DNA of 64,000 nt, from NCBI GenBank assembly GCA_963716215.1, contig OY970298.1, positions 4,030,001 to 4,094,000 on the forward strand. The letters are read 5' to 3'. The translations under genes and the position numbers were made by a program. The notes beneath the pieces are model-generated. The model was not told the DNA's origin, ran no database searches, and saw only the letters and a program-made list of their open reading frames with translations. Origin of the DNA: JACVRW01 sp963716215 (GTDB taxonomy: Bacteria; Actinomycetota; Thermoleophilia; Solirubrobacterales; Thermoleophilaceae). Of this stretch, positions 32,182 through 40,738 are shown in pieces (position 1 is the stretch's first letter; every line of letters starts with the position of its first letter).

Positions 32182-33705
32182 TTAGGCCGCCGACTGCTCC
32201 GGGGGCTCCACCCGTGGGAAGAGCTGTCCGAGCTCCTCGATCGTGGCACCGCCCCCGACCGCACCGAGTCGCGCATCCTCCAGGGAGAGGTCCTCCCGTC
32301 GAAGGGCGGTGAGCAGGCGCTCGGTCGAGGCCGGGATGAACGGATGCAGCAGCACCGAGACCACGCGGAGCCCCTCCGCGAGCGTGTAAAGCACCTGGTC
32401 CAGGTGCTCGGCGGCGGACTCGTCCTTCGAGAGCTGCCACGGCTCCTCATCCTGCACAAAGCGGTTGAGCCGCTTGATGCGCTGCCAGATCTCGTCGAGG
32501 GCGGCGGTCAGCTCGACCGCGTCGATCCGTTCGCGCACCGCCTCGGCGAGGCCGTCGAAGTCCGCATTGAGCTCGGGTGCTGGCTGGGCATCGGGGACCA
32601 CGCCGTCGCGGTAGCGGGCGATCATCGCGAGCGACCGGTTCGCGAGGTTGCCGTACTCGTTGGCGAGCTCGGTCGTATAGCGGTTCTCGAAGCCCTCCGG
32701 TGAGACGTCGCCGTCGGCGCCGAAGCTCACCTCGCGCAGGACGTAGAACCGCAGCGCATCGGGCCCGTACACGTCGGCCACGTGGAACGGCTCGATCACG
32801 TTGCCGAGCGACTTCGACATCTTGTGCTCGCCGAGCAGGAGGTAGCCGTGGATACCGACTCGCCGCGGCACCTCGATCTCGGCCGCCATCAGCATCGCCG
32901 GCCAGATCACGGCGTGGAACTTGAGGATGTCCTTGCCGATCAGGTGGACGGTCGCCGGCCAGAAGCGCTCGGTGAGGTCCTCGCCCTCGCGTGCGTAGGA
33001 GAGGGCCGTGTAGTAGTTCAGCAGCGCGTCGATCCAGACGTAGATGACCTGCGAGTCGTCCCACGGCACCGGCACGCCCCACTTCAACCGCGCACGGCTG
33101 AGCGACAGGTCGCGCAGGCCGCCCTTGATGAACGCGAGCGCCTCGTTGTAGCGGTTGCGCGGGACCACGAAGTCCGGCCGTTCGGCGTAGAGGCGTTCGA
33201 GCGGCTCCTGGAAGGTCGACAGCCGGAAGAACCAGTTGTCCTCCTTCTCGATCTCGAGCTCGATCTTGTGGATCGGGCAGCGGTTGCCGTCCTCGAGCTC
33301 GGACTCGGTCTTGAAGTCCGCGCAGCGTGGGCAGTACCAGCCCTCATAGGTGCCGGCGAAGACGTGGCCGTTGTCGTGGATGCGCTGGACGACCTCGGCG
33401 ACGCGCGCCATGTGCTCGGGGTCCGTGGTGCGGATGAAGAAGTCGTTGGTCGCGTTGAGCGTCGCGGCCAGCTCCTTGAAGCGGACCGAGTTGCGGTCGC
33501 CGAGCTCCCTCGGGGTGATGCCGAGCTTCTCGGCCTCCTGAGTGACCGGCTCACCATGCTCGTCGGTGCCCGTGAGGAAGAACACGTCCTCCCCGCGCTG
33601 ACGCATGTGCCGCGCGAGCACATCCGCGGCGATCGTCGTGTAGGCGTGGCCGAGATGCGGCTCGCCGTTGACGTAGTAGATCGGCGTCGTGACGTAGAAC
33701 GACAT
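32182..33705 (-). CDS. metG: Methionyl-tRNA synthetase
   Basis: 507 aa class I synthetase. HIGH-type motif in IYYVNGEPHLGHAYTTIAAD, KMSKS in LLGEHKMSKSLGNVIEPF, and a zinc knuckle with WYCPRCADFKTE and RCPIHKIELEIE. The C-terminal dimerisation domain of longer MetRS is absent. ATG 33705 is 8 nt after TAGCAT (33714-33719). Confidence 0.96.
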   Translation of the reverse strand: MSFYVTTPIYYVNGEPHLGHAYTTIAADVLARHMRQRGEDVFFLTGTDEHGEPVTQEAEKLGITPRELGDRNSVRFKELAATLNATNDFFIRTTDPEHMARVAEVVQRIHDNGHVFAGTYEGWYCPRCADFKTESELEDGNRCPIHKIELEIEKEDNWFFRLSTFQEPLERLYAERPDFVVPRNRYNEALAFIKGGLRDLSLSRARLKWGVPVPWDDSQVIYVWIDALLNYYTALSYAREGEDLTERFWPATVHLIGKDILKFHAVIWPAMLMAAEIEVPRRVGIHGYLLLGEHKMSKSLGNVIEPFHVADVYGPDALRFYVLREVSFGADGDVSPEGFENRYTTELANEYGNLANRSLAMIARYRDGVVPDAQPAPELNADFDGLAEAVRERIDAVELTAALDEIWQRIKRLNRFVQDEEPWQLSKDESAAEHLDQVLYTLAEGLRVVSVLLHPFIPASTERLLTALRREDLSLEDARLGAVGGGATIEELGQLFPRVEPPEQSAA

Positions 33706-33774
33706 CGATAGCGATGCTACTCAGGCGCAACCGGTCGCCGGGCGACGCCACACGCAGCCTGGCAACCTTCGGGC

Positions 33775-34239
33775 ATGGCCATCCGGCCGGCCACCAATGA
33801 CGACGCCGAGGGCGTCGGTGCGCTCGTGGAGCGCGCCTATCGCCACTGGGTGCCGCGCATCGGCCTGAGACCCGCTCCGATGGACGCCGACTACAGCGCC
33901 CTGATCGAGGCCGGCGACGTGTTCGTGCTCGTCGATCCCGACATCGTCGGTGTGCTCGTGTTGCGCCCGGCCGATGGGGGCGCCCTGATGGTCGAGAACG
34001 TCGCGATCGACCCCCCGCGCCAGGGCGAGGGGCTTGGCCCGTCCCTGCTGGACTTCGCCGAGGAACAGGCCCGCGACCGCGGTCTGGGCGAGCTGCGCCT
34101 GTTCACGCACGAGCACATGGCCGAGAACATCGAGCTGTACGGGCGCCTTGGGTGGGAGGAGTACGACCGCACCGTCGGCGACGGGTTCGCGCGTGCCCAC
34201 TTCCGCAAGGCGGTCACCGCCCGCCCAGCAGGGGACTGA
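33775..34239 (+). CDS. GNAT family N-acetyltransferase
   Basis: 154 aa. N-terminal IRPATNDDAEGVGALVERAY, the acetyl-CoA loop region VENVAIDPPRQGEGLGPSLL with QGEGLG, and the late ENIELYGRLGWEEYDRTVG. Substrate unknown. Its 3' end overlaps the convergent M23 gene by 26 bp. Confidence 0.85.
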   Translation: MAIRPATNDDAEGVGALVERAYRHWVPRIGLRPAPMDADYSALIEAGDVFVLVDPDIVGVLVLRPADGGALMVENVAIDPPRQGEGLGPSLLDFAEEQARDRGLGELRLFTHEHMAENIELYGRLGWEEYDRTVGDGFARAHFRKAVTARPAGD

Positions 34240-35308
34240 CCAGCCCGGCGAGCCGTCGACCGCCACGGCGCGAGGCGCGCCGGCCATCCTCGGACAGTCC
34301 GAGCACGGCCGCCGCCGCCAGGAGGCCCACGCACGCGGCTATCCAGCCGACGTCGGGGTCCCCGCCCGGCGCGGGGCCGGCGGATGTCGCACGAGGCGGC
34401 CAGCTGAGCTTCGCGTGTGGACCAGCAGGCACGGGTGACGCCGCCGCCGGTCCGGGCGAGGTGTGCCGTGGGGCGCCGACGGGGCCGCCGGTGCCGAGGG
34501 CCGGCACGCCGACTCGAAGCCGGTGTGGGACGGGATCGGCCGCGGGTGCAAGGCGGGGCTGGGCCAGCGGCACGTGATCACGGCTCGGTCCGCCGCGTGG
34601 CACCGGCACCCGGCGCCTCGCGCGCCGGCGGTCGCCGACGGGAACCCGGCCAGGAGCCGGTGCCCCGTGCGGCCTCGGAAGGCTGCGCGGTACCGGTGGG
34701 CGACGCTCGGCGGGCACCCGGATCGGGTCCGGCGCGGGCATCAGCGGCACCGGCGCGGGGCTCGGCGCCGGTGCCCCGCGCGGACGCTCCGGTGAGCCGG
34801 GAGCGGGCGGGAGGAGAGAGAGCGGGTCGTGGTAGGCGTGCCGGCTGCCCGCGTCGCGCACCCCGAAGTGGAGGTGAGGCCGATCGTCTGACCGCACTCC
34901 GCTCGTCCCGACCTCGCCCACCGGCTCTCCCGCCGCAATCCGCTGGCCAGCGCTCACCGCGATCGCGGACAGGTGGAGGTACGAGGTGTCGAAGCGGCCG
35001 TCCTCGGTCCTGATGCTCACGGTGAGCCCGGAGGAACCGACCGTCCCGGCGAAGCGCACCACGCCCGCGGCGGCGGCCGCGACCGGCGCGCCGAGGTCGC
35101 CGGCGATGTCGATGCCGCGGTGCTGGCCGGAGGCATAGGGATCGTCGCCGTTGCCGTAGGGCGTGATCACCTCCCCGCCCAGTGGCCAGCTCCACGCGGC
35201 CCGAGCTGGCGGCGCGACGAGGAGGACGGTGAGGAGCGAGCAGGCTAGGACGAGCGCGAGGCGGTCCAGGCGGCAGCGTGAGTTGAGGCCGAGGCTGGGG
35301 CGAGGCAT
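34214..35308 (-). CDS. M23 family secreted metallopeptidase with membrane-anchored tail
   Basis: 364 aa. A signal peptide (LALVLACSLLTVLLVAPPARA, cleavage near residue 37) precedes an M23/LytM domain: ITPYGNGDDPYASGQHRGID with the first zinc His and Asp, and the second pair in DRPHLHFGVRDA. A Pro/Arg-rich linker of about 150 residues follows, then a C-terminal membrane helix (WIAACVGLLAAAAVLGLSE). It probably cuts or remodels peptidoglycan near the membrane. ATG is 7 nt after TACGGT (35316-35321). Confidence 0.85.
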   Translation of the reverse strand: MPRPSLGLNSRCRLDRLALVLACSLLTVLLVAPPARAAWSWPLGGEVITPYGNGDDPYASGQHRGIDIAGDLGAPVAAAAAGVVRFAGTVGSSGLTVSIRTEDGRFDTSYLHLSAIAVSAGQRIAAGEPVGEVGTSGVRSDDRPHLHFGVRDAGSRHAYHDPLSLLPPAPGSPERPRGAPAPSPAPVPLMPAPDPIRVPAERRPPVPRSLPRPHGAPAPGRVPVGDRRRARRRVPVPRGGPSRDHVPLAQPRLAPAADPVPHRLRVGVPALGTGGPVGAPRHTSPGPAAASPVPAGPHAKLSWPPRATSAGPAPGGDPDVGWIAACVGLLAAAAVLGLSEDGRRASRRGGRRLAGLVSPLLGGR

Positions 35309-35413
35309 GCGGGCGACCGTAGATGGGAGCGGCCCGGGGGTGGACGGGGCTGGAGGCGAGAAGTTGCAGTTCGTTGCAGTGCGGTGACGAAGCGTGGGAG
35401 AGGCGTTACGCGC

Positions 35414-36232
35414 TCACTCCGGCGCCGTCAGGCCCCGGTACAGCTCGTTCGCGCTGCCGCCCGTCAGCCCCGCCACCACGCCGGCCGCCTTGCGCGGGTG
35501 GGCGCCCGCGTCCACGAGGCGTCGCAGCGCGTCCAGGGCGACCGAGTCGTCGCCGCCGCCAGCACCCACCGCGCTCGGTCCCAAGACCAGCACCACTTCG
35601 CCCCGGGGCGGCGCATCCGCGTAGCGCTCGGCCAGCTCCCGCGCGCTGCCGCGAACCACCTCCTCGTGCGCCTTCGTCAGCTCGCGACACACGGCCACCT
35701 CGCGCTCCGGGTCCACCGACGCCAGCAGCGCCAGCGTCGCGGGCACCCGGCGCGGCGACTCGAACGCCACCAGCGTCCCTGCGAACCCGAGCAGCACGCG
35801 CCGCAGCTCCCCCTTCTTGCGCGGCAGGAAGCCCTGGAAGTGCCACTCGCTCGCCGGGAGGCCGGACGCGACCAGCGCCGTGATCGCCGCCGACGGGCCG
35901 GGGAGCACCTCGACGGGCAGCCCCGCGGCCACGCACGCCCGCACCAGCACGAACCCGGGGTCGGAAACGAGCGGCATCCCGGCATCGGAGACCAGCGCCA
36001 CGACCGACCCGTCGCGCATCCGCCCGACCAGCTCGGCCGCGCGGGCCCGCTCGTTGTGCTCGTGGTACGACACGAGCCGCCCGGAGACCCCGTAGCGGTC
36101 CAGCAGCACGCGCGTCCGCCGCGTGTCCTCGCAGGCCACCAGATCGGCCTCGCGCAGCGCCGACAGCACGCGCAGCGTCACGTCCTCGAGGTTCCCGATC
36201 GGCGTCGGGCACACCACCAGGCGACCGGTCAA
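35414..36232 (-). CDS. rsmI: 16S rRNA (cytidine-2'-O)-methyltransferase RsmI
   Basis: 272 aa. Motifs VCPTPIGNLEDVTLRVLSAL, ACEDTRRTRVLLDRYG, SYHEHNERARA, LVSDAGMPLVSDPGFVLVRA and EVLPGPSAAITALVASGLP are the RsmI signature. It methylates C1402 of 16S rRNA. TTG 36232 overlaps the ROK gene stop (TTGA) and begins two residues before the core motif. Confidence 0.94.
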   Translation of the reverse strand: MTGRLVVCPTPIGNLEDVTLRVLSALREADLVACEDTRRTRVLLDRYGVSGRLVSYHEHNERARAAELVGRMRDGSVVALVSDAGMPLVSDPGFVLVRACVAAGLPVEVLPGPSAAITALVASGLPASEWHFQGFLPRKKGELRRVLLGFAGTLVAFESPRRVPATLALLASVDPEREVAVCRELTKAHEEVVRGSARELAERYADAPPRGEVVLVLGPSAVGAGGGDDSVALDALRRLVDAGAHPRKAAGVVAGLTGGSANELYRGLTAPE

Positions 36233-37182
36233 GGGTGTGCCTCGAACGCCAGCAGCGCCGCGCCGAGCATCCCCGACTCGTCCCCGTACTCGGCCGGCAG
36301 GATCTCGACCATCTCGCGCGCGGGGGGCAGCGCCCGCTCCGCGACCACCTCGCGTGCGGGCGCCAGCAGCAGCTCGCCGGCGGCGATCGCGCCGCCGCCG
36401 ATCACGATCACCTCGGGGTTGAAGACGTTGACCACGCCCACCAAGCCGTAACCGAGCCGCCGGCCGATCTGGGCGAGCACCGACGCCGCCGCGGGGTCGC
36501 CGGCATGCGCCAGCTCGGTCACGATCCCGCCCGTGATCTCCTGCTCGGCCGCCAGCCGGCGCCCGAGGGCGGACGTCGGCGCCGCCGCCGCCGCGGCCCG
36601 TCCCTCCCGCCCGATCGTCGACCCGGACGCCATCACCTCCAGGCACCCGCGACCGGGGCACTCGCCCTGGCAGTCGGGGCCGTGCAGGTCCACGACCATA
36701 TGCCCGAGCTCCGCGCCCAGGCCGCGGGCGCCGCGGTAGATCCGCCCGTCGAGCAGCAACCCGCTGCCGATCCCCGTGCCGAGCGCCACGAGCACCGCGT
36801 GAGAGGCGTCCCGGGCCGCTCCGGAGCGGGCCTCCGCCAGCAGCGCCACGTTCGCGTCGTTGTCCACCACCACGGGCAGCCCGAGCCGCTCGCTCATGAC
36901 GTCGCGGAAGCGCACGTCGGCGAGCGGCAGGTGCGTCGACCAGCGCGAAACGCCTGTCTCCCACTCGACCAGGGCGGGAATCCCGAACCCCACGGCGTCC
37001 ACGTCGGGAGCCGCCGCCCGCACCTCCTCCACGGCCTCGACGAAGATGTCGAGAGTCTCCGCGCGGTCCCCTCCGCGCCAGAGCCGGCGCACCCTGTGGT
37101 GGACCACGAGGCCCTCGTCCACGACCCCGCCCAGGAGCTTCGTGCCCCCGGCGTCGATCCCGATAACTCGCCGAGGCGGCAT
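36229..37182 (-). CDS. ROK family sugar kinase (glucokinase-like)
   Basis: 317 aa. ATP loop IGIDAGGTKLLGGVVDEG, sugar site VDNDANVALLAEARSG, GTGIGSGLLLDG, and the zinc motif GLGAELGHMVVDLHGPDC with CQGECPGRGCLEVMASG. These mark a ROK kinase, most often glucokinase in Actinobacteria. No repressor HTH is fused. It shares a divergent promoter region with the LCP gene. Confidence 0.88.
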   Translation of the reverse strand: MPPRRVIGIDAGGTKLLGGVVDEGLVVHHRVRRLWRGGDRAETLDIFVEAVEEVRAAAPDVDAVGFGIPALVEWETGVSRWSTHLPLADVRFRDVMSERLGLPVVVDNDANVALLAEARSGAARDASHAVLVALGTGIGSGLLLDGRIYRGARGLGAELGHMVVDLHGPDCQGECPGRGCLEVMASGSTIGREGRAAAAAAPTSALGRRLAAEQEITGGIVTELAHAGDPAAASVLAQIGRRLGYGLVGVVNVFNPEVIVIGGGAIAAGELLLAPAREVVAERALPPAREMVEILPAEYGDESGMLGAALLAFEAHP

Positions 37183-37205
37183 GGCCGGACGATATACAGA
37201 GGTCT

Positions 37206-38270
37206 GTGACCGATCAGAATCCGGGCCCTCCGGAGTACAAGGTCTACCGCTCGCGCAAGCGCCCGCTGTCGCGCGGCACCGACCTCGATGCCCTCAAGCG
37301 CAGGCTCAGCCGCGTCACCGGACGGGAGCCGGACACCGACCGCGAGCGCAAGCGCATCACCCCCGGCCGCGTGCTCAAGTGGGTCGCGCTGGCGGTGGTC
37401 GGCTGGCTGCTGCTCTCGCTCGTGCTCTTCCTGGTCAGCGCCCAGCTCCAGGACGGGGTCTCATCCGACGCCGAGCGGGCGCTCTCGGGCGGCGGGAGCA
37501 CGCTCGGCGGCACCAACATCCTCGTGCTCGGTACCGACGCCCGCACCGGCGACTCCATCGACGAGAGCTCCAGCGGCCCATCGCGGGCGGACACGATCAT
37601 GCTCGTGCACGCCGGGCTAGGCAGCGTGCGCAAGCTCTCGATCCCGCGGGACACCGAGGCGGAGATCCCCGGTCACGGCAGCCGCAAGATCAACGCCGCT
37701 TACGCCCTCGGCGGCCCGGCGCTGACCATCGAGACGGTGGAGAACTTCCTCGGCAACGGCCTCGAGATCAACCACCTCGTGGAGGTCGACTTCAAAGACT
37801 TCCCGGCGTTCATCGACGCCCTGGGCGGCATCACGGTCAAGAACAAGAGCCGCATCTGCTCGCCGCCGTTCGACAACTTCTGGAAGGGCCTGAACTTCCG
37901 CAGGGGCGAGCTCGACCTCGACGGCGAACGCGCGCTGGGCTTTGCGCGCGTCCGCAAGAACCCGTGCGCCCCGGCGGAGGACGACCGCGCGCGGGCCGCC
38001 CGCCAGCAGGAGGTGATGCGGGCGATCGGGGCCCAGGCGAAGTCGCCGGGCACGTTCTTCCGCCTCCCCTGGGTCAGCTGGCAGGCGCCGAAGGCGCTCA
38101 AGACCGACATGAAGGGCCTCGCGTTGATGGGGCTGTTCGCCGACGTGGCCACCGGCAACTCCGGTGAGACGGAGGTGCTCGAAGGGACCTGCTGCGACCT
38201 CGAGGGCGACATCCAGGTCTCGCCCGGCACGCGCGCCGAGGCGGTCGACCGGCTGCTCAACGGGAGCTAG
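37206..38270 (+). CDS. LytR-CpsA-Psr (LCP) family cell-wall glycopolymer transferase
   Basis: 354 aa. A basic cytoplasmic tail of about 60 residues, one membrane helix (WVALAVVGWLLLSLVLFLVS) and the extracellular LCP domain: ILVLGTDARTG, SRADTIMLVHAG, LSIPRDTEAEIPGHGSRKI, NAAYALGGPALTIETVENFL. LCP enzymes attach glycopolymers to peptidoglycan from lipid carriers. The start GTG is 7 nt after TATACA. The stop shares CTAG with the fmdB stop. Confidence 0.93.
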   Translation: MTDQNPGPPEYKVYRSRKRPLSRGTDLDALKRRLSRVTGREPDTDRERKRITPGRVLKWVALAVVGWLLLSLVLFLVSAQLQDGVSSDAERALSGGGSTLGGTNILVLGTDARTGDSIDESSSGPSRADTIMLVHAGLGSVRKLSIPRDTEAEIPGHGSRKINAAYALGGPALTIETVENFLGNGLEINHLVEVDFKDFPAFIDALGGITVKNKSRICSPPFDNFWKGLNFRRGELDLDGERALGFARVRKNPCAPAEDDRARAARQQEVMRAIGAQAKSPGTFFRLPWVSWQAPKALKTDMKGLALMGLFADVATGNSGETEVLEGTCCDLEGDIQVSPGTRAEAVDRLLNGS

Positions 38271-38578
38271 TCGGAGGACTTGCTGCTGGAGGACTTGGAC
38301 TCAGACGACTTGGAGTCCGTGGACTTCGACTCGGACGACTTGGACTCCGAGGACTTCGACTCCGAGGACTTCGAGCCTGAATCTGCCGCGCCCGCCTTCT
38401 TGTTCTTGCCGTAGTCGGTGTTGTAGAAGCCGGAGCCCTTGAAGTGAACGGCCACCGGGTGGAAGACGCGTTGCACGGGGGCCCCGCAGGTCGAGCAGCT
38501 TGCTAGCGGGTCGTCGGTCATGCGCTGCGTGACCTCGAAGGTATGGCCCTTCTCGCAGCGGTACTCGTAAATCGGCAT
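38267..38578 (-). CDS. FmdB family zinc-ribbon protein with Ser/Lys repeat tail
   Basis: 103 aa. The FmdB zinc ribbon is MPIYEYRCEKGHTFEVTQRM with CSTCGAPVQRVFHPVAVHFKG, four Cys for zinc, and GSGFYNTDYGK. The last about 35 residues repeat the SKSSE unit (SESKSSESKSSESKSTDSKS). The function of FmdB regulators is unclear. The -10 box TATACT lies inside a CIRCE-like inverted repeat, so HrcA control is likely. Confidence 0.88.
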   Translation of the reverse strand: MPIYEYRCEKGHTFEVTQRMTDDPLASCSTCGAPVQRVFHPVAVHFKGSGFYNTDYGKNKKAGAADSGSKSSESKSSESKSSESKSTDSKSSESKSSSSKSSD

Positions 38579-38603
38579 GGCACTCCCAGTATAGGAGTGC
38601 CAA
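38577..38603 (-). promoter_or_regulatory. CIRCE-like operator over the fmdB promoter
   Basis: On the minus strand the sequence is TTGGCACTC, nine bases, GAGTGCCAT. The HrcA-binding CIRCE consensus is TTAGCACTC-N9-GAGTGCTAA; the spacing is exact and the two changed inner bases are compensated. The -10 box TATACT occupies the spacer (38588-38593) and the right arm overlaps the ATG. Binding by HrcA is inferred. Confidence 0.65.
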
Positions 38604-38609
38604 TCGCCC

Positions 38610-38723
38610 TCAGCCGGGGTGCGGTGGCTGAGGCCGATCCAGGTCGTCGAGCAGCGAGACCCGCATCGCATGCCACACGATCCAGGCGGCGATGTGGCCG
38701 ATCGGGCGAAGGGCGGTGCCCAT
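38610..38723 (-). CDS. Possible 37-aa small protein
   Basis: A short frame (MGTALRPIGHIAAWIVWHAM, RVSLLDDLDRPQPPHPG) with an amphipathic aromatic helix. Its ATG is 8 nt after TAGCGT, the spacing seen at many genes here. It occupies the gap upstream of fmdB on the same strand. Without homologues this remains tentative. Confidence 0.35.
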   Translation of the reverse strand: MGTALRPIGHIAAWIVWHAMRVSLLDDLDRPQPPHPG

Positions 38724-38823
38724 GCGCGGCCACGCTACTCCAGGCGGCCGACACCAGCGACCAGTCGGGGTGACAAAGGGCCGTAACTAGCGGCGTTCTT
38801 GCGGCCCGGTACCCTGCACCGCC

Positions 38824-40161
38824 GTGACCGAGGCATTGACCATGGACAAGATCGTGGCGCTCTGCAAGCGCCGCGGGCTGATCTTCCCCGCGTCGGAGAT
38901 CTACGGCGGCATCGCCAACACGTACGACTACGGGCACTACGGCGTGCTGCTGAAGAACAACGTGATCAACGCCTGGTGGAAGGCGATGATCCAGGAGCGC
39001 GACGACATCGTGGCGCTCGACTCGGCGATCATCCAGCACCCGCGGACCTGGGAGGCGTCGGGCCACCTGTCCGGCTTCAGCGACCCGCTCGTGCAGTGCC
39101 TCGGCAAGTGCAAGCGTCGCTTCCGCGAGGACCACCTGCGCGAGGAGGCCGAGGCGCGCGGCGAGGACCCAGACAAGCTCGTCTGCCCGATCTGCGGGGG
39201 CGAACTCACGGAGCCACGCCCTTTCAACCTCATGTTCCAGACGACGATCGGCCCGGTGGCCGAGGAGGGCTCGACGGTCTATCTGCGCCCCGAGACCGCC
39301 CAGGGCATCTTCCTCGACTTCAAGACCACGCTCACCTTCGCGCGCAAGAAGCCACCCTTCGGGATCGCCCAGATCGGCAAGTCGTTCCGCAACGAGATCA
39401 CGCCGGGCAACTTCATCTTCCGCACGCTCGAGTTCGAGCAGATGGAGATGGAGTTCTTCGTGCCCCCCGCCGAAGCGGACCAGTGGTACGAGCACTGGAA
39501 GGAGCAGCGCCTGGAGTGGTACGTCTCGCTCGGCGTCGAGCGCGACAAGCTGCGCCTGCGCCCGCACGAGCAGGACGAGCTGTCGCATTACAGCTCGGCC
39601 ACCAGCGACATCGAGTACCTCTTCCCGATTGGCTGGTCTGAGCTGGAGGGCATCGCCAACCGGGGCGACTTCGACCTGACCCAGCACGCCCAGCATTCGG
39701 GGCAGAAGATCGAGTACGTCGACACCGCCACCGGCGACCGCTACGTGCCGCACGTGATCGAGCCGGCGGCGGGGCTCGGGCGAACGGTGCTCACGCTCCT
39801 CTGCGACGCCTACGACGAGGACGAGATCGGCGGGGAGCAGCGGACCGTGCTGCGGCTGCTGCCGCGGATGGCGCCGATCAAGGCGGCGGTGCTACCGCTG
39901 GTCAACAAGGACGGCCAGCCCGAGAAGGCACGCGCTATCTACGAGGAGCTGCGCTCGCGGATGAGCGCCGAGTACGACGCCGGCGGCTCGATCGGCAAGC
40001 GCTACCGCCGCCAGGACGAGATCGGCACGCCCTGGGGGATCACGGTCGACCACCAGACGATGGAGGACGACACCGTGACGCTCCGCGACCGCGACACCCT
40101 GGAGCAGGTGCGCATGCCGGTGCCCGAGCTGGCCGACGAGCTGGCTGGCCGGCTCGGCTGA
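38824..40161 (+). CDS. glyS: Glycyl-tRNA synthetase, single-chain type
   Basis: 445 aa class II synthetase of the alpha2 (eukaryote-like) type. N-terminus IVALCKRRGLIFPASEIYGG, TYDYGHYGVLLKNNV; zinc-like Cys pairs CLGKCKRRF and CPICGGELT; motif 2 region FRNEITPGNFIFRTLEFEQM and motif 3-like AAGLGRTVLTLLCDAY. GTG 38824 is 8 nt after TACCCT (38810-38815). Confidence 0.95.
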   Translation: MTEALTMDKIVALCKRRGLIFPASEIYGGIANTYDYGHYGVLLKNNVINAWWKAMIQERDDIVALDSAIIQHPRTWEASGHLSGFSDPLVQCLGKCKRRFREDHLREEAEARGEDPDKLVCPICGGELTEPRPFNLMFQTTIGPVAEEGSTVYLRPETAQGIFLDFKTTLTFARKKPPFGIAQIGKSFRNEITPGNFIFRTLEFEQMEMEFFVPPAEADQWYEHWKEQRLEWYVSLGVERDKLRLRPHEQDELSHYSSATSDIEYLFPIGWSELEGIANRGDFDLTQHAQHSGQKIEYVDTATGDRYVPHVIEPAAGLGRTVLTLLCDAYDEDEIGGEQRTVLRLLPRMAPIKAAVLPLVNKDGQPEKARAIYEELRSRMSAEYDAGGSIGKRYRRQDEIGTPWGITVDHQTMEDDTVTLRDRDTLEQVRMPVPELADELAGRLG

Positions 40162-40286
40162 GCCGCAAGCGGCCGGCTCGGCCGGCTGCGCGCGGACCGC
40201 TAAGCCGCAAGCGGCCGGCTCGGCCGGCTGCGCGCGGACCGCTAAGCCGCAAGCGGCCGGCTCGGCCGGCTGCGCGCGCGACCGCT
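40162..40286. repeat. Three tandem copies of a 42-bp GC-rich repeat
   Basis: Copies start at 40162, 40204 and 40246. The first two are identical 42-mers beginning GCCGCAAGCGGCCGGCTCGG; the third is diverged at its end and runs into the stop codon of the convergent PPOX gene. Each unit can fold on GGCCGG/CCGGCC arms. The array sits immediately after the glyS stop and may act as a bidirectional terminator or be a slippage array. Confidence 0.9.
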
Positions 40287-40689
40287 ACAGCCGCTCGAGC
40301 TCCGCGAACGTGGCCTCGTCTGCCGCGGCCAGCTCCTCGGTGGCCCAGCGCCAGCGCGCGCCGTCGAGCATGACGGAGCGGCCGTCGGCGAGGTGATCCT
40401 GCACGCGCGTCACGCGCAGCTCGACCGCCACGATCGTGTCGGCGACCTCGAGCCGCTCGGCGACCACGCTGACCTCGCCGTGGGCCGTGAAGGCGACCCC
40501 CTCGCCCATGATCAGCAGCGCGGCCGACGGATCCTCGCGCAGCCGGCGCAGCACCTCGCGCTCACGCCCGAGAGCCAGCACCACGCGGTCGTCCGCGGCG
40601 CGCACCGCGGTTGACACCGGGATCGGGTGCGGGCCCGCGGCGCACAGCACCGCGGGCGTCCCGCGCTCCCACTTGGGCAGGCGCTCCAT
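40285..40689 (-). CDS. Pyridoxamine 5'-phosphate oxidase-like flavin protein
   Basis: 134 aa split barrel: PAVLCAAGPHPIPVSTAVRA, LALGREREVLRRLREDPSAA LLIMGEGVAFTAHGEVS. The pattern resembles FMN or F420-binding actinobacterial PPOX proteins. ATG is 8 nt after TAAGCT (40698-40703). It is 49 bp downstream of the TetR gene on the same strand and has its own promoter. Confidence 0.65.
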   Translation of the reverse strand: MERLPKWERGTPAVLCAAGPHPIPVSTAVRAADDRVVLALGREREVLRRLREDPSAALLIMGEGVAFTAHGEVSVVAERLEVADTIVAVELRVTRVQDHLADGRSVMLDGARWRWATEELAAADEATFAELERL

Positions 40690-40738
40690 GGCGCGGCAGC
40701 TTACGCCCGGAGGGGTGCGCGCTCGGCGGAGCGCCGAG

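Noticed and set aside
34240..35000. Arg/Ala-rich plus-strand frames inside the M23 gene
   Set aside because: They are GC-driven shadows; the minus-strand frame has signal peptide, zinc motifs and membrane tail.
40040..40252. Repetitive 70-aa frame on the minus strand
   Set aside because: It is produced by the 42-bp tandem repeat and overlaps glyS.
40162..40286. CRISPR array
   Set aside because: The units are contiguous without spacers and there are no cas genes.
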